The notes beneath the pieces are model-generated. The model had not been told where the DNA came from. It saw only the letters and a program-made list of their open reading frames with translations, and did not search any database. From NCBI GenBank assembly GCA_003049465.1, contig PYSS01000176.1:1-56959 (forward strand): a stretch of 56,959 nucleotides of DNA, written 5' to 3'. The DNA comes from Magnaporthiopsis rhizophila (taxonomy: Eukaryota; Ascomycota; Sordariomycetes; Magnaporthales; Magnaporthaceae). How positions within the stretch are numbered: the first letter of the stretch is position 1; each line of letters opens with the position of its first letter. Positions 12,983 through 24,324 of the stretch are shown here, piece after piece. The translations under genes and the position numbers were made by a program.

Positions 12983-14411
12983 ATGCTTCGTGCGACACAT
13001 CCCCTCACGCCGGCCTCGTCCACCGACCTCAAAAGTCAGGATGGCAGCAAGCAGATCGCCGCGCTCCAAATGTCCTTCGAACTCCCGCCCCCGGCCCTGA
13101 GTGCCCAGGCCAAGGCCTCGCCGCCCGCCTCGGAACCGAGCCCCGGACAGGGCCAACCCAAGACGTTGTACCCCTTGCAAGCAAGTGAGACGGTCAAGTC
13201 TCGGCGTAGGACGTCGACGCTCCAAAGCAACGCAGCACCAGCGACCACGGCCAAGGACTCGTTTGCGTTGCCGCCGCCGCCGACAAGGTCTCGCAAGATT
13301 ATTCAGATGAAGCCCCGGACACAGGGTGAAGCTGAGGCCCAGTTGTCGAACAAGAGCGGCGGCGGCAAGTCTGCCGCAGCTGTGCCAGCTGCTGGCGGCC
13401 CAGGGGCGGCACCGGGCGGCAACCCAACGGGCGCAGGGGCGTCGGCGTCGGCCAGCAAGAAGAAGCAACCGTCGGCCACGAGCGCTGCCGGCCGGAAGAT
13501 GGCGAGAAAGACGGCTCACAGCCTAATAGAACGCAGGCGCCGGTCCAAAATGAATGAGGAGTTTGCGACACTCAAAAACATGATCCCGGCCTGTACAGGC
13601 GAAATGCACAAGCTGGCAATCCTACAGGTGAGCAGCCCCCAATATGGCAGACCCCCTAGGGATTGCTGGCGTAGAGTAGACATGTCATGTGTCGGACGAC
13701 TGACATTCCCCGGCTTGTCCTTGGCAGGCCTCGATCGAGTATGTGCGTTACCTGGAGGATTGCGTGTCCAAGCTAAAAGCCCAGAGGGAGGGCGCGTCGG
13801 CACCAATGGAGCTTGCGCCGCCACCCATGACCACATACGACAACGGAAACGAGGAGCAGCATAACCGACTCGGACCAGAATCTGGATACGACGCGTACAT
13901 GGCGAACTCGCCCGATGACGATGATGTAGACGTTGAGATGCACGGAGGCGCGGAGCTCCCATCGCCGACCTTCACGGCGAACCCCACCCAGAGATCCTCG
14001 ACGCACTCCTCTTCGGTCTCGCCCGCGCTGCTGGGCGCTGACTCACGGCGGCGAAACGACTCATACTCGTCCGTCTCGACGGCGGCCGCCATCGCTTCGA
14101 CGCCGATGCTGGGCCCTGATGGCCGGCGCTACAGTCTAGCCTCGGCCACAATGCCGTCGCCCGCTTTCGAGCCGCAGATGTACCCACCCGGGCTCCCGTA
14201 CTCGTCGCGCCCTGGGTCGACGCTGACGAGTCCCGCGCTGCAGCCGCTGCGTGATGTGGACCACGAGGCGACGGCGGCGCTCCTCATGCTCAACAGCGAT
14301 CGTCGTGGTGTCGCCAACAGCTCGGTTGGAGCAGGCGGCGGCGGTGGCAGCGGTGCAGGAGCGGCCAGCACCGGCAGGGGCATGAGCGTGCGAGACCTGT
14401 TGAGCACATGA
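12983..14411 (+). CDS. bHLH transcription factor
   Basis: Predicted nuclear DNA-binding regulator with one basic helix-loop-helix domain. Two exons, 12983-13627 and 13728-14411, join in phase 0 (442 aa). The donor is CAG/GTGAGC and the acceptor GGCAG. The intron falls inside the domain, between the loop/helix-2 start (KLAILQ) and helix 2 (ASIEYVRYLEDCVSKLK). The basic region at about residues 173-190 has the His, Glu, Arg pattern of class B factors (H, E four later, R eight later in AHSLIERRRR), which predicts CACGTG-type E-box binding. An Arg, not the SREBP-specific Tyr, follows the ERRRR core. Flanks are low-complexity: Pro/Ala/Ser-rich before and Ser/Gly-rich after, including a Gly run near the C-terminus. 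I cannot assign it to a characterised fungal regulator. Targets are unknown. Confidence 0.85.
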
Positions 14412-15628
14412 AGCGGAGGGGCGCGGGTAAGCGATCAATTTCTGACCAACTCACGACACCGACTCCCGTGGCTTTTTGCGTATTCCATGTCCGCCGCAAC
14501 ACCTTGCTGTTATACAGCCGCCCTTGGTAATATCAACGGGCAGCCTCCTTACGGGGACCATTCAGTTCCAAGATTAGTGAGGCGGTGAGTCGCTTCGTGA
14601 TCAGGGAAAGGCCCATATATGACAGCCGATTGGAAAAGAAAGAAAAAAAAAAAAAAAAAGGCACGGAACCAAGCTTGTCGAGTGAAGGGTAGAGAATCGA
14701 AGCAAAAGAATAGTAGCAAGAAAGCCACTGACGGTGTGGGGATGGTGTGTCGCGTGAATGCGATGCTATGAACGGATGGCATGCCATCCAACCTTTCAAC
14801 GACGCTGGCGGTCAACCGGGGCTGATCGGAAAAGCGGATGGCGGGCGGGCAGGTTGGATCCATCGTTCACTCCAGATGATCTTCAACGTGATTGACTTCC
14901 CCGGGTTCCCGTCTGGCTTTTCTAACGACCAAGGTATTATTTGGGCAATCCCCTATCCACCTTTTTCTCCTTCTTCTCTTTTCTGACCAGATTCGGGGCT
15001 TGGCTTTCCTCTGTTGAGCCTTTTTTTGCAAGCCGTATGCATGTACAACACATCCTGGGCGCACAAGACGCTCGTTCTAGATTCAAAAGGTCCTTATTCT
15101 AGGGGTCCTATTGTCAAGGAAGTGGGCAGATGGGAGCGGCAGCTGTGGCCGTCGAGGCGGGCGCTGATTGGCCAGGCTGCTGCGGGTACTGGGGTGCTGG
15201 AGGCACGGGTGTTGCAGGCGGTTTCACAGACTGCTCCACATCGTACGAGGCTAGGGCGAAAAACAGCCGGCCCGGACCCTCGATCCCTGGGTGTGGCACG
15301 TGACACCCCTGCCGAGAGTCATTGAAGTGCGATTTGCATCGGTCGGGCCCATCCACCACCGCACGGGCAGCGCCGACCAGCGGGCTCCACTCGCTCGCAT
15401 CGCGGGCCATGTATAAGTCGTTGATATCCCATCTGGCATTTTCCCTGGTTTTGTTTCTCCCGCTCTTCTTGGCCCCTCGTTTTTCTTTTTTATCCCTCCC
15501 CCGCCTTGTTTCCACTTGTTCTTTTGTTTCTTCTTTTGAGACAAGTGTGATCTGAACCGCACCATCACCAAAAGAACCGGAAGAAGGCTTCTTGGTGTAA
15601 AAGGAACAAAAGCCACCAACCAGCAGCC
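14412..15628. other. Spacer between bHLH gene and 15629 gene
   Basis: No gene is supported in 1.2 kb. There is a purine run ending in A18 at about 14642-14659. From 15440 to 15545 the plus strand is pyrimidine-rich, as in many fungal 5' leaders, and a TATAAG word lies near 15413, about 215 nt before the next ATG. Confidence 0.45.
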
Positions 15629-16126
15629 ATGGCGCCGTCAACAGCATCCGAAAGCACCATCAGCATCGGCTACCCAGAGTCGGACATGTCCAAGGACGAC
15701 ATCATCGCCGACCTCCGCCGCCAGCTCCAGGAGGCCTCGGTCAGCAGCGCAGCCTCGAGCGCCGGCGAGTCGATAGGCCGCGGCAGCAGCAGCTCGCGCG
15801 GCCGCCGCCGCAGGAGAAACAGGAACCGCGACGGCTCCGGTAGCAACAACAACAACAACAACAACAACAATAACAGCAACGCCGTCAGCACCGCCCTCAC
15901 CACCCATTTTGCCAACCAGAGGAATTTCCGGCCCGGCGCCCACCAACAGTACCACGCACCGCCGCCGCCACAGCAGCAGCCAGCGCCGATGCATCCAGGA
16001 GGCGCCCCCGCGTCGACGGCCGAGAAGAAGAAGGGCGTCCCGCGCTTGCAGCTGGGCCTTAACCTTAACGTCAACCTCGAGCTCAAGGCACATCTCGAGG
16101 GCGACCTGACGATTGCGCTGCTGTGA
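15629..16126 (+). CDS. Small conserved-looking fungal protein, function unknown
   Basis: 165-aa open frame starting at an ATG with a good Kozak context (GCAGCCATGG). I do not assign a function. Residues about 1-45 are Ser-rich with a short helix-like segment (DIIADLRRQLQEA). Residues about 55-70 form an Arg-rich patch (RGRRRRRNRNR). A run of Asn follows, encoded by AAC repeats at about 15844-15873, then a Pro/Gln-rich stretch. The last 35 residues, RLQLGLNLNVNLELKA and onward, are an alternating hydrophobic segment that looks ordered and resembles the C-terminus of small unannotated Pezizomycotina proteins. The stop codon overlaps GTGAGT, a perfect donor, so the true 3' end could lie on a further exon. 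A joining acceptor could be CAATAG at about 16408. Confidence 0.6.
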   Translation: MAPSTASESTISIGYPESDMSKDDIIADLRRQLQEASVSSAASSAGESIGRGSSSSRGRRRRRNRNRDGSGSNNNNNNNNNNSNAVSTALTTHFANQRNFRPGAHQQYHAPPPPQQQPAPMHPGGAPASTAEKKKGVPRLQLGLNLNVNLELKAHLEGDLTIALL

Positions 16127-16271
16127 GTCTCGACTTGTTTCTGATTCCTTCCTTCATGCCCCCACCTGTCACTAGGAAGAGATAGGGAGAGAGAAAGAAG
16201 CAAAGGAGACCACCGCACGGACAGAAAACTGATACCACCCCTTGCGCTGGTCAAAATAGTAATGATTAAAC

Positions 16272-16272
<1 letters not shown>

Positions 16273-16316
<44 letters not shown>

Positions 16317-16317
16317 N

Positions 16318-16347
<30 letters not shown>
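16273..16347. repeat. Poly(A) tract with an undetermined base
   Basis: 43 A, then C, one N at 16317, then 30 A. It starts 147 nt after the stop of the plus-strand gene at 15629. The N shows the assembler could not resolve the tract, so its true length is uncertain. Confidence 0.95.
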
Positions 16348-16348
<1 letters not shown>

Positions 16349-18254
16349 ATGACATGACACCGGGGCCCGTCGTCGTCGCCGAGCTTTACACTAAAAAAAA
16401 AAACAATAGAGTCGAGGACAAGCCGTCGACCAGACCCGCGTCATCCACCGAGCTCAAACTCGTCCCGCCGCCCTCACTCTCGCTCCTGCGGGAAGGCAGC
16501 TGCGCCCGCGGCGTCACCGCCACCGAGGGCGGCAGCCGCGAGGTCTTTTTCATGCGCCTCGGCCGCCTGCGCCTTACACGGCGGTGGCTCGACGGCGGCG
16601 GTGGCGTCGGTCCTGGGCTCGCCGGCTGTGCTTGCGCTGCTGCTGCCCTCGGCTTTGCCGCTGGGTACATGGTCGCCTTGGCCCAGTGGAATCTGCTGCC
16701 GGATTCTTCTTCTTCTTTTTCCTCTCCCGGCCTGACGACGACGCCACTGCCTGTCCTGTCCTCGGCTTTTCTTGCCGGATAGGCCGCGCGCGCGGCGATG
16801 TTCTACATTTTTTGTTCCTCGTTCTTTTTTTCTTTTTTTCTTTTCTTCTTCTTCGTCCTCTCTGGCGCTGCCTTTTTGTTACCTGTACTATATTAATCAT
16901 GCTTCTGCTCATCGGGATTGCGTAACGGGACGGCTCGGGAAATGGTGTTTACAGTGATTAGGTACTAGGGGACTAGGGGGTTTAACGACCATTTCTGATA
17001 TCCGCAGCCACGGTGGAAAAGCGCCAGCAAACTGCTGTCCGCAACTTCTTTTGGTTTATTTCCCAGCCATTTCCTTTCTCTGTACGAGTAGAAGGACACG
17101 TGTCATTGGTGGTCAATAAACAATAAAAGCGATTACGAGGTTCATCGCTGGAGAGTCACAGTCCAGACAGTTAGTCGCTGCTCTCACGACTTCTTTCTGG
17201 CAGAGACCAGCCCTTGTCAGTACTACAAAGCGGCGAGTTGAAGGATCCCAGGGCACGAGCGGCGTACGTTTGTCCGCAAAGCACGACGTATTTACGTGAA
17301 AAGTAGTGGACATGATGAGATTTCAGCAACATCATGGAGAGTGAATAAAGGCAAGCAGCACACGCAGTCGAACAAACAATCGGGCAGCAAGCCATGGCTG
17401 GCAGCAAATGCCCATATTAGGAGAAGCAGCAAGGCACGAATAAAAGCCCGATGAGCGGATATTTCCAATATTCCCAATAAGAAAGAAGAGCAAGGCAAGA
17501 GTCCAGTCCATTCCCAGTCTGTATGCAGCAAGTATTTCCCCCGAGCAAAGGCAAAAAGATCCAATAGCAAATTTCTCCAGTGGCAAACAAAACAAACCCA
17601 AAAAACCCACCATCCTCACTCAATGAGGACACCCGGGTATCATCGCAGAACAAGATGGGCCGAGGCGTTACGTCAATGGCAGGAAGAAGCTGCATTCGGC
17701 GCTCGCGCTCAAACAGGTACCAAAAAATAGGAGGGAAAAAAAAGAACCCTTCAAAAAGCGTACTCTGCTTCACTGACCAGCGCACGTCGATAAAGAAGTG
17801 AATCAAGAACCAAAAAAAACAAAAGACAACCAGGCAACAACAGCTACAAGGCATAGGCCGTATGTTTCGAATCAGGGCAAATGGCGGAGGGAGGGCACAA
17901 AACAGACAGGCCAATGGGGATTATGAAGTAGAGATAAGGGAAGGAAAAAGTAAGGAGGATTAAGAGGCGAAGAAAGAAAAAAAAAAAAAAAAAACAATAA
18001 TGCCGGCCGTGACCCATTATGATTTGTTTCGTTCGGCGTAAATTTTGGAGCGAATCAGACTGTCGACGCTGACGGCATGGCAATGTCGTCGGGTCGAAAC
18101 GACCGGGTGCAAGTTGGCGTCTGTGATGTGGAGATGAGGCAGGGTCGTTCGTTGGCCAAGAAAGTTAAAAGAGACGATATAAAAGTAGGAAAGAGAAAGG
18201 AGAGATGAAGGAGGAGGAGACAGGATGGCAAGAGCTGACAGAGGCAGCCATTTC

Positions 18255-18255
<1 letters not shown>

Positions 18256-18306
<51 letters not shown>
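18256..18306. repeat. 51-nt poly(A) tract
   Basis: An uninterrupted run of 51 A on the plus strand (T on the RSC7 sense strand), downstream of the RSC7 stop. Confidence 0.95.
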
Positions 18307-18307
<1 letters not shown>

Positions 18308-18743
18308 AGGATAAAATGAGGAGAAGAAGGTGGCAGAAGGAAGAATAAGCAAAATAAAAGAACAACAACGGAAAAAAAAAAAAAAAAAATCCCTCCGTAT
18401 GTTGTCTAAGTTCCCAATCCCGGCCAAAATGCTACAGACCAATGCCCGCCTGTAACAAGCAAAAAAGGCTGTTCCCGCTTTGATCGGGGCAAACAACCTA
18501 CAATGCGCCGCCCCAGGAAGGCACGATAAAAAAAATTCTGCCCGGACTGAACAAAGGGGTGAGTGCGCAGGCGCCCCCGCCTCGGGGAACCTGGCCTTAA
18601 TTTTTTTCCCAAACTCGTGGTTTGGCAAACGACAAAAAGCCTGCCAGCCAGCCATAAAAACGTATCAGGCAAGACGCCGAGCGTGCTGGGTATCAAAATC
18701 AAGCATGTCGCGAGAAGCACGGCCGCGGACGGGCCCCCACACA

Positions 18744-21700
18744 TCACTGCGGCTGGTTCGGCCACCACTGCGACGACTGCGCCTGGCCGGACCACGATTG
18801 CGTGACGGGCGGCGGCGCGGGCGCTGGGGATTGATGCATGTACTGCCTAGGCGTCTGATCGTACGACATGCCGTGGCCCGACGCAGCCGTTGTGTAACCA
18901 CCCTGCGTCATTCCGGGGATGCCAGAATACGGCATGCTGCCCTGCTGGACCTGTCCGCCCGGCGCACCCGGCTGTTGTCGGATACTGGGTGGTGGTGGCG
19001 GTGGCTGCGAAGGCTGCTGTGAATGTGGCTGCTGCTGCTGTTGCTGCTGTTGCTGCGATGGTGGCTGCTGCGACGGTTGCTGCTGCTGGTGCTGCTGCGG
19101 TGGCTGATGCGGTGACTGGTGGGTCTGGCTCGGGTGGCTGTAGCTGTATTGCGGTGTCTGGGGCGTCTGCTGCCACATCTGGCTCGATTGCGGGTAGCTG
19201 TACGGCTGCGCGCCCTGCTGCAGACTGCCCGAGGACCCTGGTAGATCAAACAATGAGCCTGATGTTAGTAACCGGTAAAGCTGGGTGGGTGGGCATTCTC
19301 CCTAATAATTCCCCAAGGACTCCAAATTGGCAAAGCCGCGCTTTCTGGAACGTACCAAGTCTTGCCGGCTGCATCTGAGTCTGCGATGTCAGTGGCTGCG
19401 AGTAAGGCGGTGCCGTCATCATCAGCTGGGGACTCTGCCCTGACGGCACCCCTGGTGCTTGGGGCTGGGATGGCGCCTGCGGCAGCCCACCGGGGTGTGC
19501 GGAAGAGTGCTGCTGGCCAGGGTGCTGTCCCGCTCGCACGCCCGCAGGGGTCCCGCTCGCAGCCGACGAATCGGTGGTGGCGCCGATGGGCTGGGCCAGG
19601 CTAGGCTGGGACTGCACCGGCTGTTCATGCGGCCTGCGCCACACGCCCTGCAGGTACTCGCCCCGCATCTCGCGCTGGTGGTTGATGCCCCGGTTGAACT
19701 CGGCCGCGTGGTGAGCCTGCGCGTGCAGCTCGGGGATGGGCGCCGGCTGGGTCCTGTCTTGATAAGCCGGGCCGGTGATCTCCTGGCGCGGGGCCTTGAG
19801 GATGTTTGAGTAGTCACGGGTCCGGGTGTCGTTGTAGTCTGATCCTAGCGTTATTACGGGCATTCTTCCCGAGGATCCCGAGGGCGCTCCAATCATACCT
19901 GGCTGAACAAGAGGGGCTTGGGGCGCGCCGGGGAACTGGCCGGGAGTGTTGCTGTACACGATCTCTCCGTGGGGCGCTCCGAGAATGGTGGTGTTCTGGC
20001 TCGCCTCCAAGGCGGCCTCGCGAGCCTTGGCCGCGCCGGGCCTCTTCTCGCCGGCCAGGTCGTTCTCGGTGAATCCCTGCTTGCGTGCCTTGGCCTCCCA
20101 GTAGTCGTCGCGCACCCTGCGACCATGTTGGATGACGCGGCTCCCGAACTGGCGGAACATGCTGCGCGCGGTAACGATGGCGATCTGGCGCGACCGGTAC
20201 GAAAAGGGCAGGACCTCCTGGTTTACCAGATCATCCTTCTCGACCTGGTTGGCAATGATCTTGTAGAGCGACCTGTTCTTGTTAAAAAGCAGGTACGAAT
20301 CGCGGTAGCCCAGGACGCGGGCGCATTCCGTGGCCAGCATGAACAGCTTCTCGCCGCGGTTCTGGACCAGGAAAGTACGGCAGCGGTACTCGCGGCCGCC
20401 GAGGAGCTGGCCGTTGGGCATCACCTTCTTCTCGCCAGCCTCGTCCGTCTCGCGGGGGAGGTACTCATCGCCGCCGGGGGCGAGCTGGTCGGTCGTGTGG
20501 TCGCGCACGGTCGGGAGAGCCTTCAGGGTCGACTTCGGGGTGGGCTTCGGCGGGGGCGGCGAGGCTTGCGACGGCGTCGCGGGTGGCGGGGCATACTGCT
20601 GGGGGCTCTGCAGCGGGAGCGGCATGGTCGCCGACTGAGGCGTCTGTGGCGGCATGGCCTGGGGCGCGGGCGCGGATGCGGGCGTGGGCGCAGACGCAGA
20701 TGCGGGCGCAGACGCGGGCGCCGGCGCCGGAGTCGGGAGGGGCGCCTGTCCTGGCGATTCTTCCAAGCTGCCGCTGGATCGGCCTTTCATGGGGCGTCCG
20801 CGCTTTCGAGGCTTGTCTGTGAGAGAGGGGGAACGAGGGTGCGCCGTTAGTCTGGGCCACAGCGGTGGGCGGGTGTCGCACGGCCGCGATATGTAACGCG
20901 AGCTGCCGAGCACACACAATCTATGCCAGCAGTGTAAAGGTACACAAAGGGGGCCACAACATACCGTCATCCGCCGGTCCCGTCTGGAGGGTGTCTCGAT
21001 AGGATTCTGGGGAACGGCTCCTCTTGATGCCCCGGTTGAGGTCTGCGCATAAACGCCAGTGTCAGCAGCGATGCGTCTGGTCAGGCTGGGGTCGGCAGCT
21101 CAGTGATGAGGGGATCTACGCGATGAAAGTGGTAAACGTGGAGAGAAGGAGCGAGCGCGCTGGCACTGAGAGGACCGTGTTCGGCATAGGCGGCTGCAGC
21201 TGCCGTTGTCATGACGGAATCCGGGAGGGGACGAGCGCCCGCGCTCTCTGCTCCTGTCGAAGCCGTTGCAGCTCAAAATCGCGCGCACATGCATGAAGCG
21301 CAAAGCGAGCTGGTCCCGGCAAGGGCGGGCGCAAAGAAAACGCGGGTAGCTTGCGTTTCCGTCCTTTTTTTTTTTTTTTCCTTTTCTTTCTTTCTTCCTG
21401 CCCCTCTTCATCGTTGTCCTTTCCCGTCCTTTTTCTTTTTTTGGGTTATATCTTGAAGCTTATTATTCTTGGGATTGCAGCGACCCGACTCGGCCGAACG
21501 GCCTGGGCGGAAAGCGCGAGCGCGTGCAGATGACAAAAACAACGGGCTTCCATGACGAAACGCTCTGACGACAATGAGAAAGGCAAGCAAACTGGGGGAA
21601 GCGAACACACACCCAATGCCGCCTGTTCGCGCGCGACGGCAGCAATGCGCGCGTGTAGCAAAGCAAAGCAAACGTGGTGGGTGTAGCAGGGGATGACGGG

Positions 21701-21825
21701 GTGAGGCAAACAAGCAGAACAACAGGCAAGCAAAATCAAGGCATCGTCGGCGACTTACCGGCCGAGTTCAGAGCAGCGGGATTGATTGTCGCACCTTCAG
21801 CGCCGTTAGGCTGTGCCGAGTACAT
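18744..21825 (-). CDS. NPL6: RSC7/Npl6-Swp82 family chromatin-remodelling subunit
   Basis: Subunit of a SWI/SNF-type remodeller (RSC/SWI-SNF), nuclear. Four exons on the minus strand: 21759-21825, 20965-21042, 19356-20816, 18744-19237; lengths sum to 2100 nt (699 aa) with phases matching at every join. Exon 1 starts MYSAQPNGAEG; the join gives ALNSADLNRGIKRSR. The next join creates DDDKPRKRGRPMKG, an AT-hook-like basic motif at about residues 51-57. After a Pro/Ala-rich linker, the RSC7/Swp82 core spans about 165-297 (REYRCRTFLVQNRGEKLFM, ATECARVLGYRDSYLLF, SYRSRQIAIVTARSMFRQFG). The C-terminal 300 residues are Gln/Pro/Ser-rich with a nine-Gln run encoded near 19030-19060. The last intron has a perfect TACTAAC branch. 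Intron 1 is unusually long (716 nt). I inferred exon 1 from its ATG, GTAAGT donor and phase; it needs transcript support. Confidence 0.88.
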
Positions 21826-24288
21826 GAGGGCGGCGACAGGCAGGCCGACCACGTCAAGGGGCCTGCTGCGAAACGACGTTTTTTTTTTTTTTTTATGTTG
21901 TAGTTGGACGTGCTCTGCTGTCGCGGGCAGTCAGTTGCCTTGGTGGTGGAGGTGCGCGCAGGGCGGTTAAGTTTGGAAGTGGGTGGATGCGAGGGCACGC
22001 GCCGATGCGTGCAATTGCGGCCGCAGGTGCTAACGTCCCTTGGGTCAATAGCGGCAGTCGCAACCCAACCCCTAGACAAGAAAAAGAAAAGGAAAAAAAA
22101 AAATAAGGCTAGGCTACGCAACCGCTATCCGCAATCCACAAACGGGTGGATGCAGCAGCCGGAAAGGCGCGAAGCAGCACAAGACTCGAACGAGGAAAAA
22201 GAAGGAAAAAAAATACAAGTAGCTAAAATATAAAATAAAATAAAAAGAATAAATCGGGTAGGGCGCGGGCAAGGCGGGCAACAGAGTGGTCAAGACAACA
22301 GCGAAGAAGGTGATAGGACAGGCAGGATTACTCGTGCACCCAATGCGTGGCGCGAGCGTCAGTTCCTTCCTTCCACCAGAGCCTCGCGAGCCGACAACAA
22401 GCAACAGGCCGAGCCGTGAAGCCAAATAATACGATAAAATGAGAAAGAAAAAAAAATTATAAAATAAAGAGTTAAGGGAGAGGGCGGCTTGGTGTCGAAT
22501 GACAGGATGGCGACAGAGTGTTGCGTCGAAAGGGGTGCTAGGTGCTAGGGGTAGAAGGGGTGAAAAAGCGCAAATCAATCGAACGGGAATAAATGGATGG
22601 ATGGGGAGGGAGGAGCGAGGTATGGGAGGTATGGGTGGGTGGATGGGTCGAAGGAGTGTGTGTGTGTGAGAGAGAGAAAGAGAGGGCCCAGAGAATGTCC
22701 TCGACTGGCACCTTCCGCGTCCCCGAGACCTGGGAAACCACGATTTGATGGCTCACGTCCTCAAGTCAGTCAGTCCTCTTCGCCCGTCTGCCTCGAGCGA
22801 GCGGGTGGAAAGAAGCAGCAGCGCGGCGCACGCCGTCGCGGCGGGGAAAGGGGAGGGGGGTGTGCGTGCAGGTAGGTCGCGCCGCCCCAGGCTTGGGACT
22901 TCGGCTAGGACAGGAGAGGAGGGTGGGAGGGGCTTTTTGGATGTGGATGCGACTTTGGGACTGCTGGAGGTACTCCGTGCTTTCTGGGTGTTCTATCCGT
23001 ACACCCCGGCGCTCCGCTCTGGCGACCCTGGTCTCGAGCTTGGGTGCAAGAAGCAGCAACTGCCCGGCACAAAGCCTGCCTGTGGTCGTTTTGTCTGTGT
23101 GCGCCTTTCTCGGTCGATTTTTCACATACGGCGAACAGTTCCGCAGGAGCGCAGCAGCGACAGTGGAGCATCGACCAGGCCGTCGCAAATAAGCCGACGC
23201 GGAACCGGTGGATGCGACGAATGTACGCCACCACCACGACGCTGCTTCACCATCCAATGCCAGCCTGACTGCACTTTTCTTCTTGGGTCCCTTCTCTGGA
23301 TCTGCCTTTTTCTTTCCTCGTTTTTCGTCCTTTTCTTCGTCTTCTTCTTCTTCTTTTGCGGATGGCGATCGACAGAGATGTCGCCACACAATCCTGGCGA
23401 GGTCGTGGGACAGACAATGAAAGGACCCGCGCAACACTAAAACAGAACTGGCCGTCCGCGCTTCTGCGTTTCGCGCGCCGGGTGGGTGTGGGTGGGTGGG
23501 CTGGAGGGATGGTCGATGGTTAGGTATCCGTTCGAGTTGCAGGAAGGAAGGAACGGATTGGATGGGCGGGAAATGGAGGAGGATGGGAGGATGGATGATA
23601 GGAAAAGGAGGATGGGGGCAAAGAGCGACCGTCTTGACTTGCTTGGGCTTGCAGGGGTGGGTAGCTGATGTATGGTGGGCGATAATGGAGGGTGAGCTCG
23701 CGCCGGCTGGACGAGGAGCGGGGTGGTGGGAGGGAGGGAGGGATCTAGGTTGGATGGGGTGGTTAGGTACGGAGGGAGGGGTGTGAGGTTGCCAGCCAGC
23801 CGGGGACGCGAGGAAGAGAGCGAGGGTGGGAATCGAGGGCGCCTGTGGTGTCGTAGGCTCCTGCCCCCAAGTTGACTGCCTTGCTTGCCGGCACAGCCAC
23901 CCGCAGTACAAGAATGGTTCTAGGCCTATTGCCGATCCGATTCTGGGAATCGAAAAGGGCGACGTGCAGGTTGATGTCGATCCAATGTCAGCTCGATTTG
24001 TGCGGATACTCCGGACAAGTCATCTGGTGCCCTGGTAGCCTCGCCGCAACGATCAGGCGCATGGGCACGCTTGCGGTGGAGTCAATAGGTGATGATGGTA
24101 AACTCGGCTGCTAAGGTCGAGAGATATCGGAACACAACAAGCTGGAGCTGAACAGGGGCGGGCTGTCCAATATCCAATACCTGGTTGCCACAAGGGGAAA
24201 AGCTCAAGATGACGGCCTTCGCGGGCACCGGCGATACCAAGCGTGGGGTCGGAGAGGAAGCGAATATCCCGCGCGCCCCAAGGTTGTT

Positions 24289-24324
24289 GATGCCGAAGCT
24301 GATGCCGAAGCTGATGCCGAAGCT
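24289..24324. repeat. 12-bp tandem repeat, three perfect copies
   Basis: GATGCCGAAGCT is repeated three times head to tail, followed by a partial copy (GATGCTGCTGCA). It is short and in apparently noncoding DNA. Confidence 0.9.

Larger units (their letters stand above)
16127..18743. other. Convergent 3' region with long A tracts
   Basis: This lies between the 15629 gene and RSC7, which converge. It holds A-runs at 16273-16315 and 16318-16347 (interrupted by C and one undetermined base), 18256-18306 (51 A) and about 18374-18389. The segment 16440-16700 is GC-rich with coding-like periodicity on both strands, but I cannot connect it to a gene. 17100-18700 is probably RSC7 3' UTR or spacer; open frames there are short and overlapping. 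Confidence 0.45.

Noticed and set aside
19918..20850. 310-codon plus-strand open frame
   Set aside because: It is a shadow of the RSC7 core exon, which carries recognisable family sequence on the minus strand.
22766..23911. 381-codon open frame on the minus strand upstream of RSC7
   Set aside because: It is Pro/Ser/His-rich with no domain, overlaps equally long plus-strand frames and lies in G-rich low-complexity DNA. It is more likely leader or promoter DNA.
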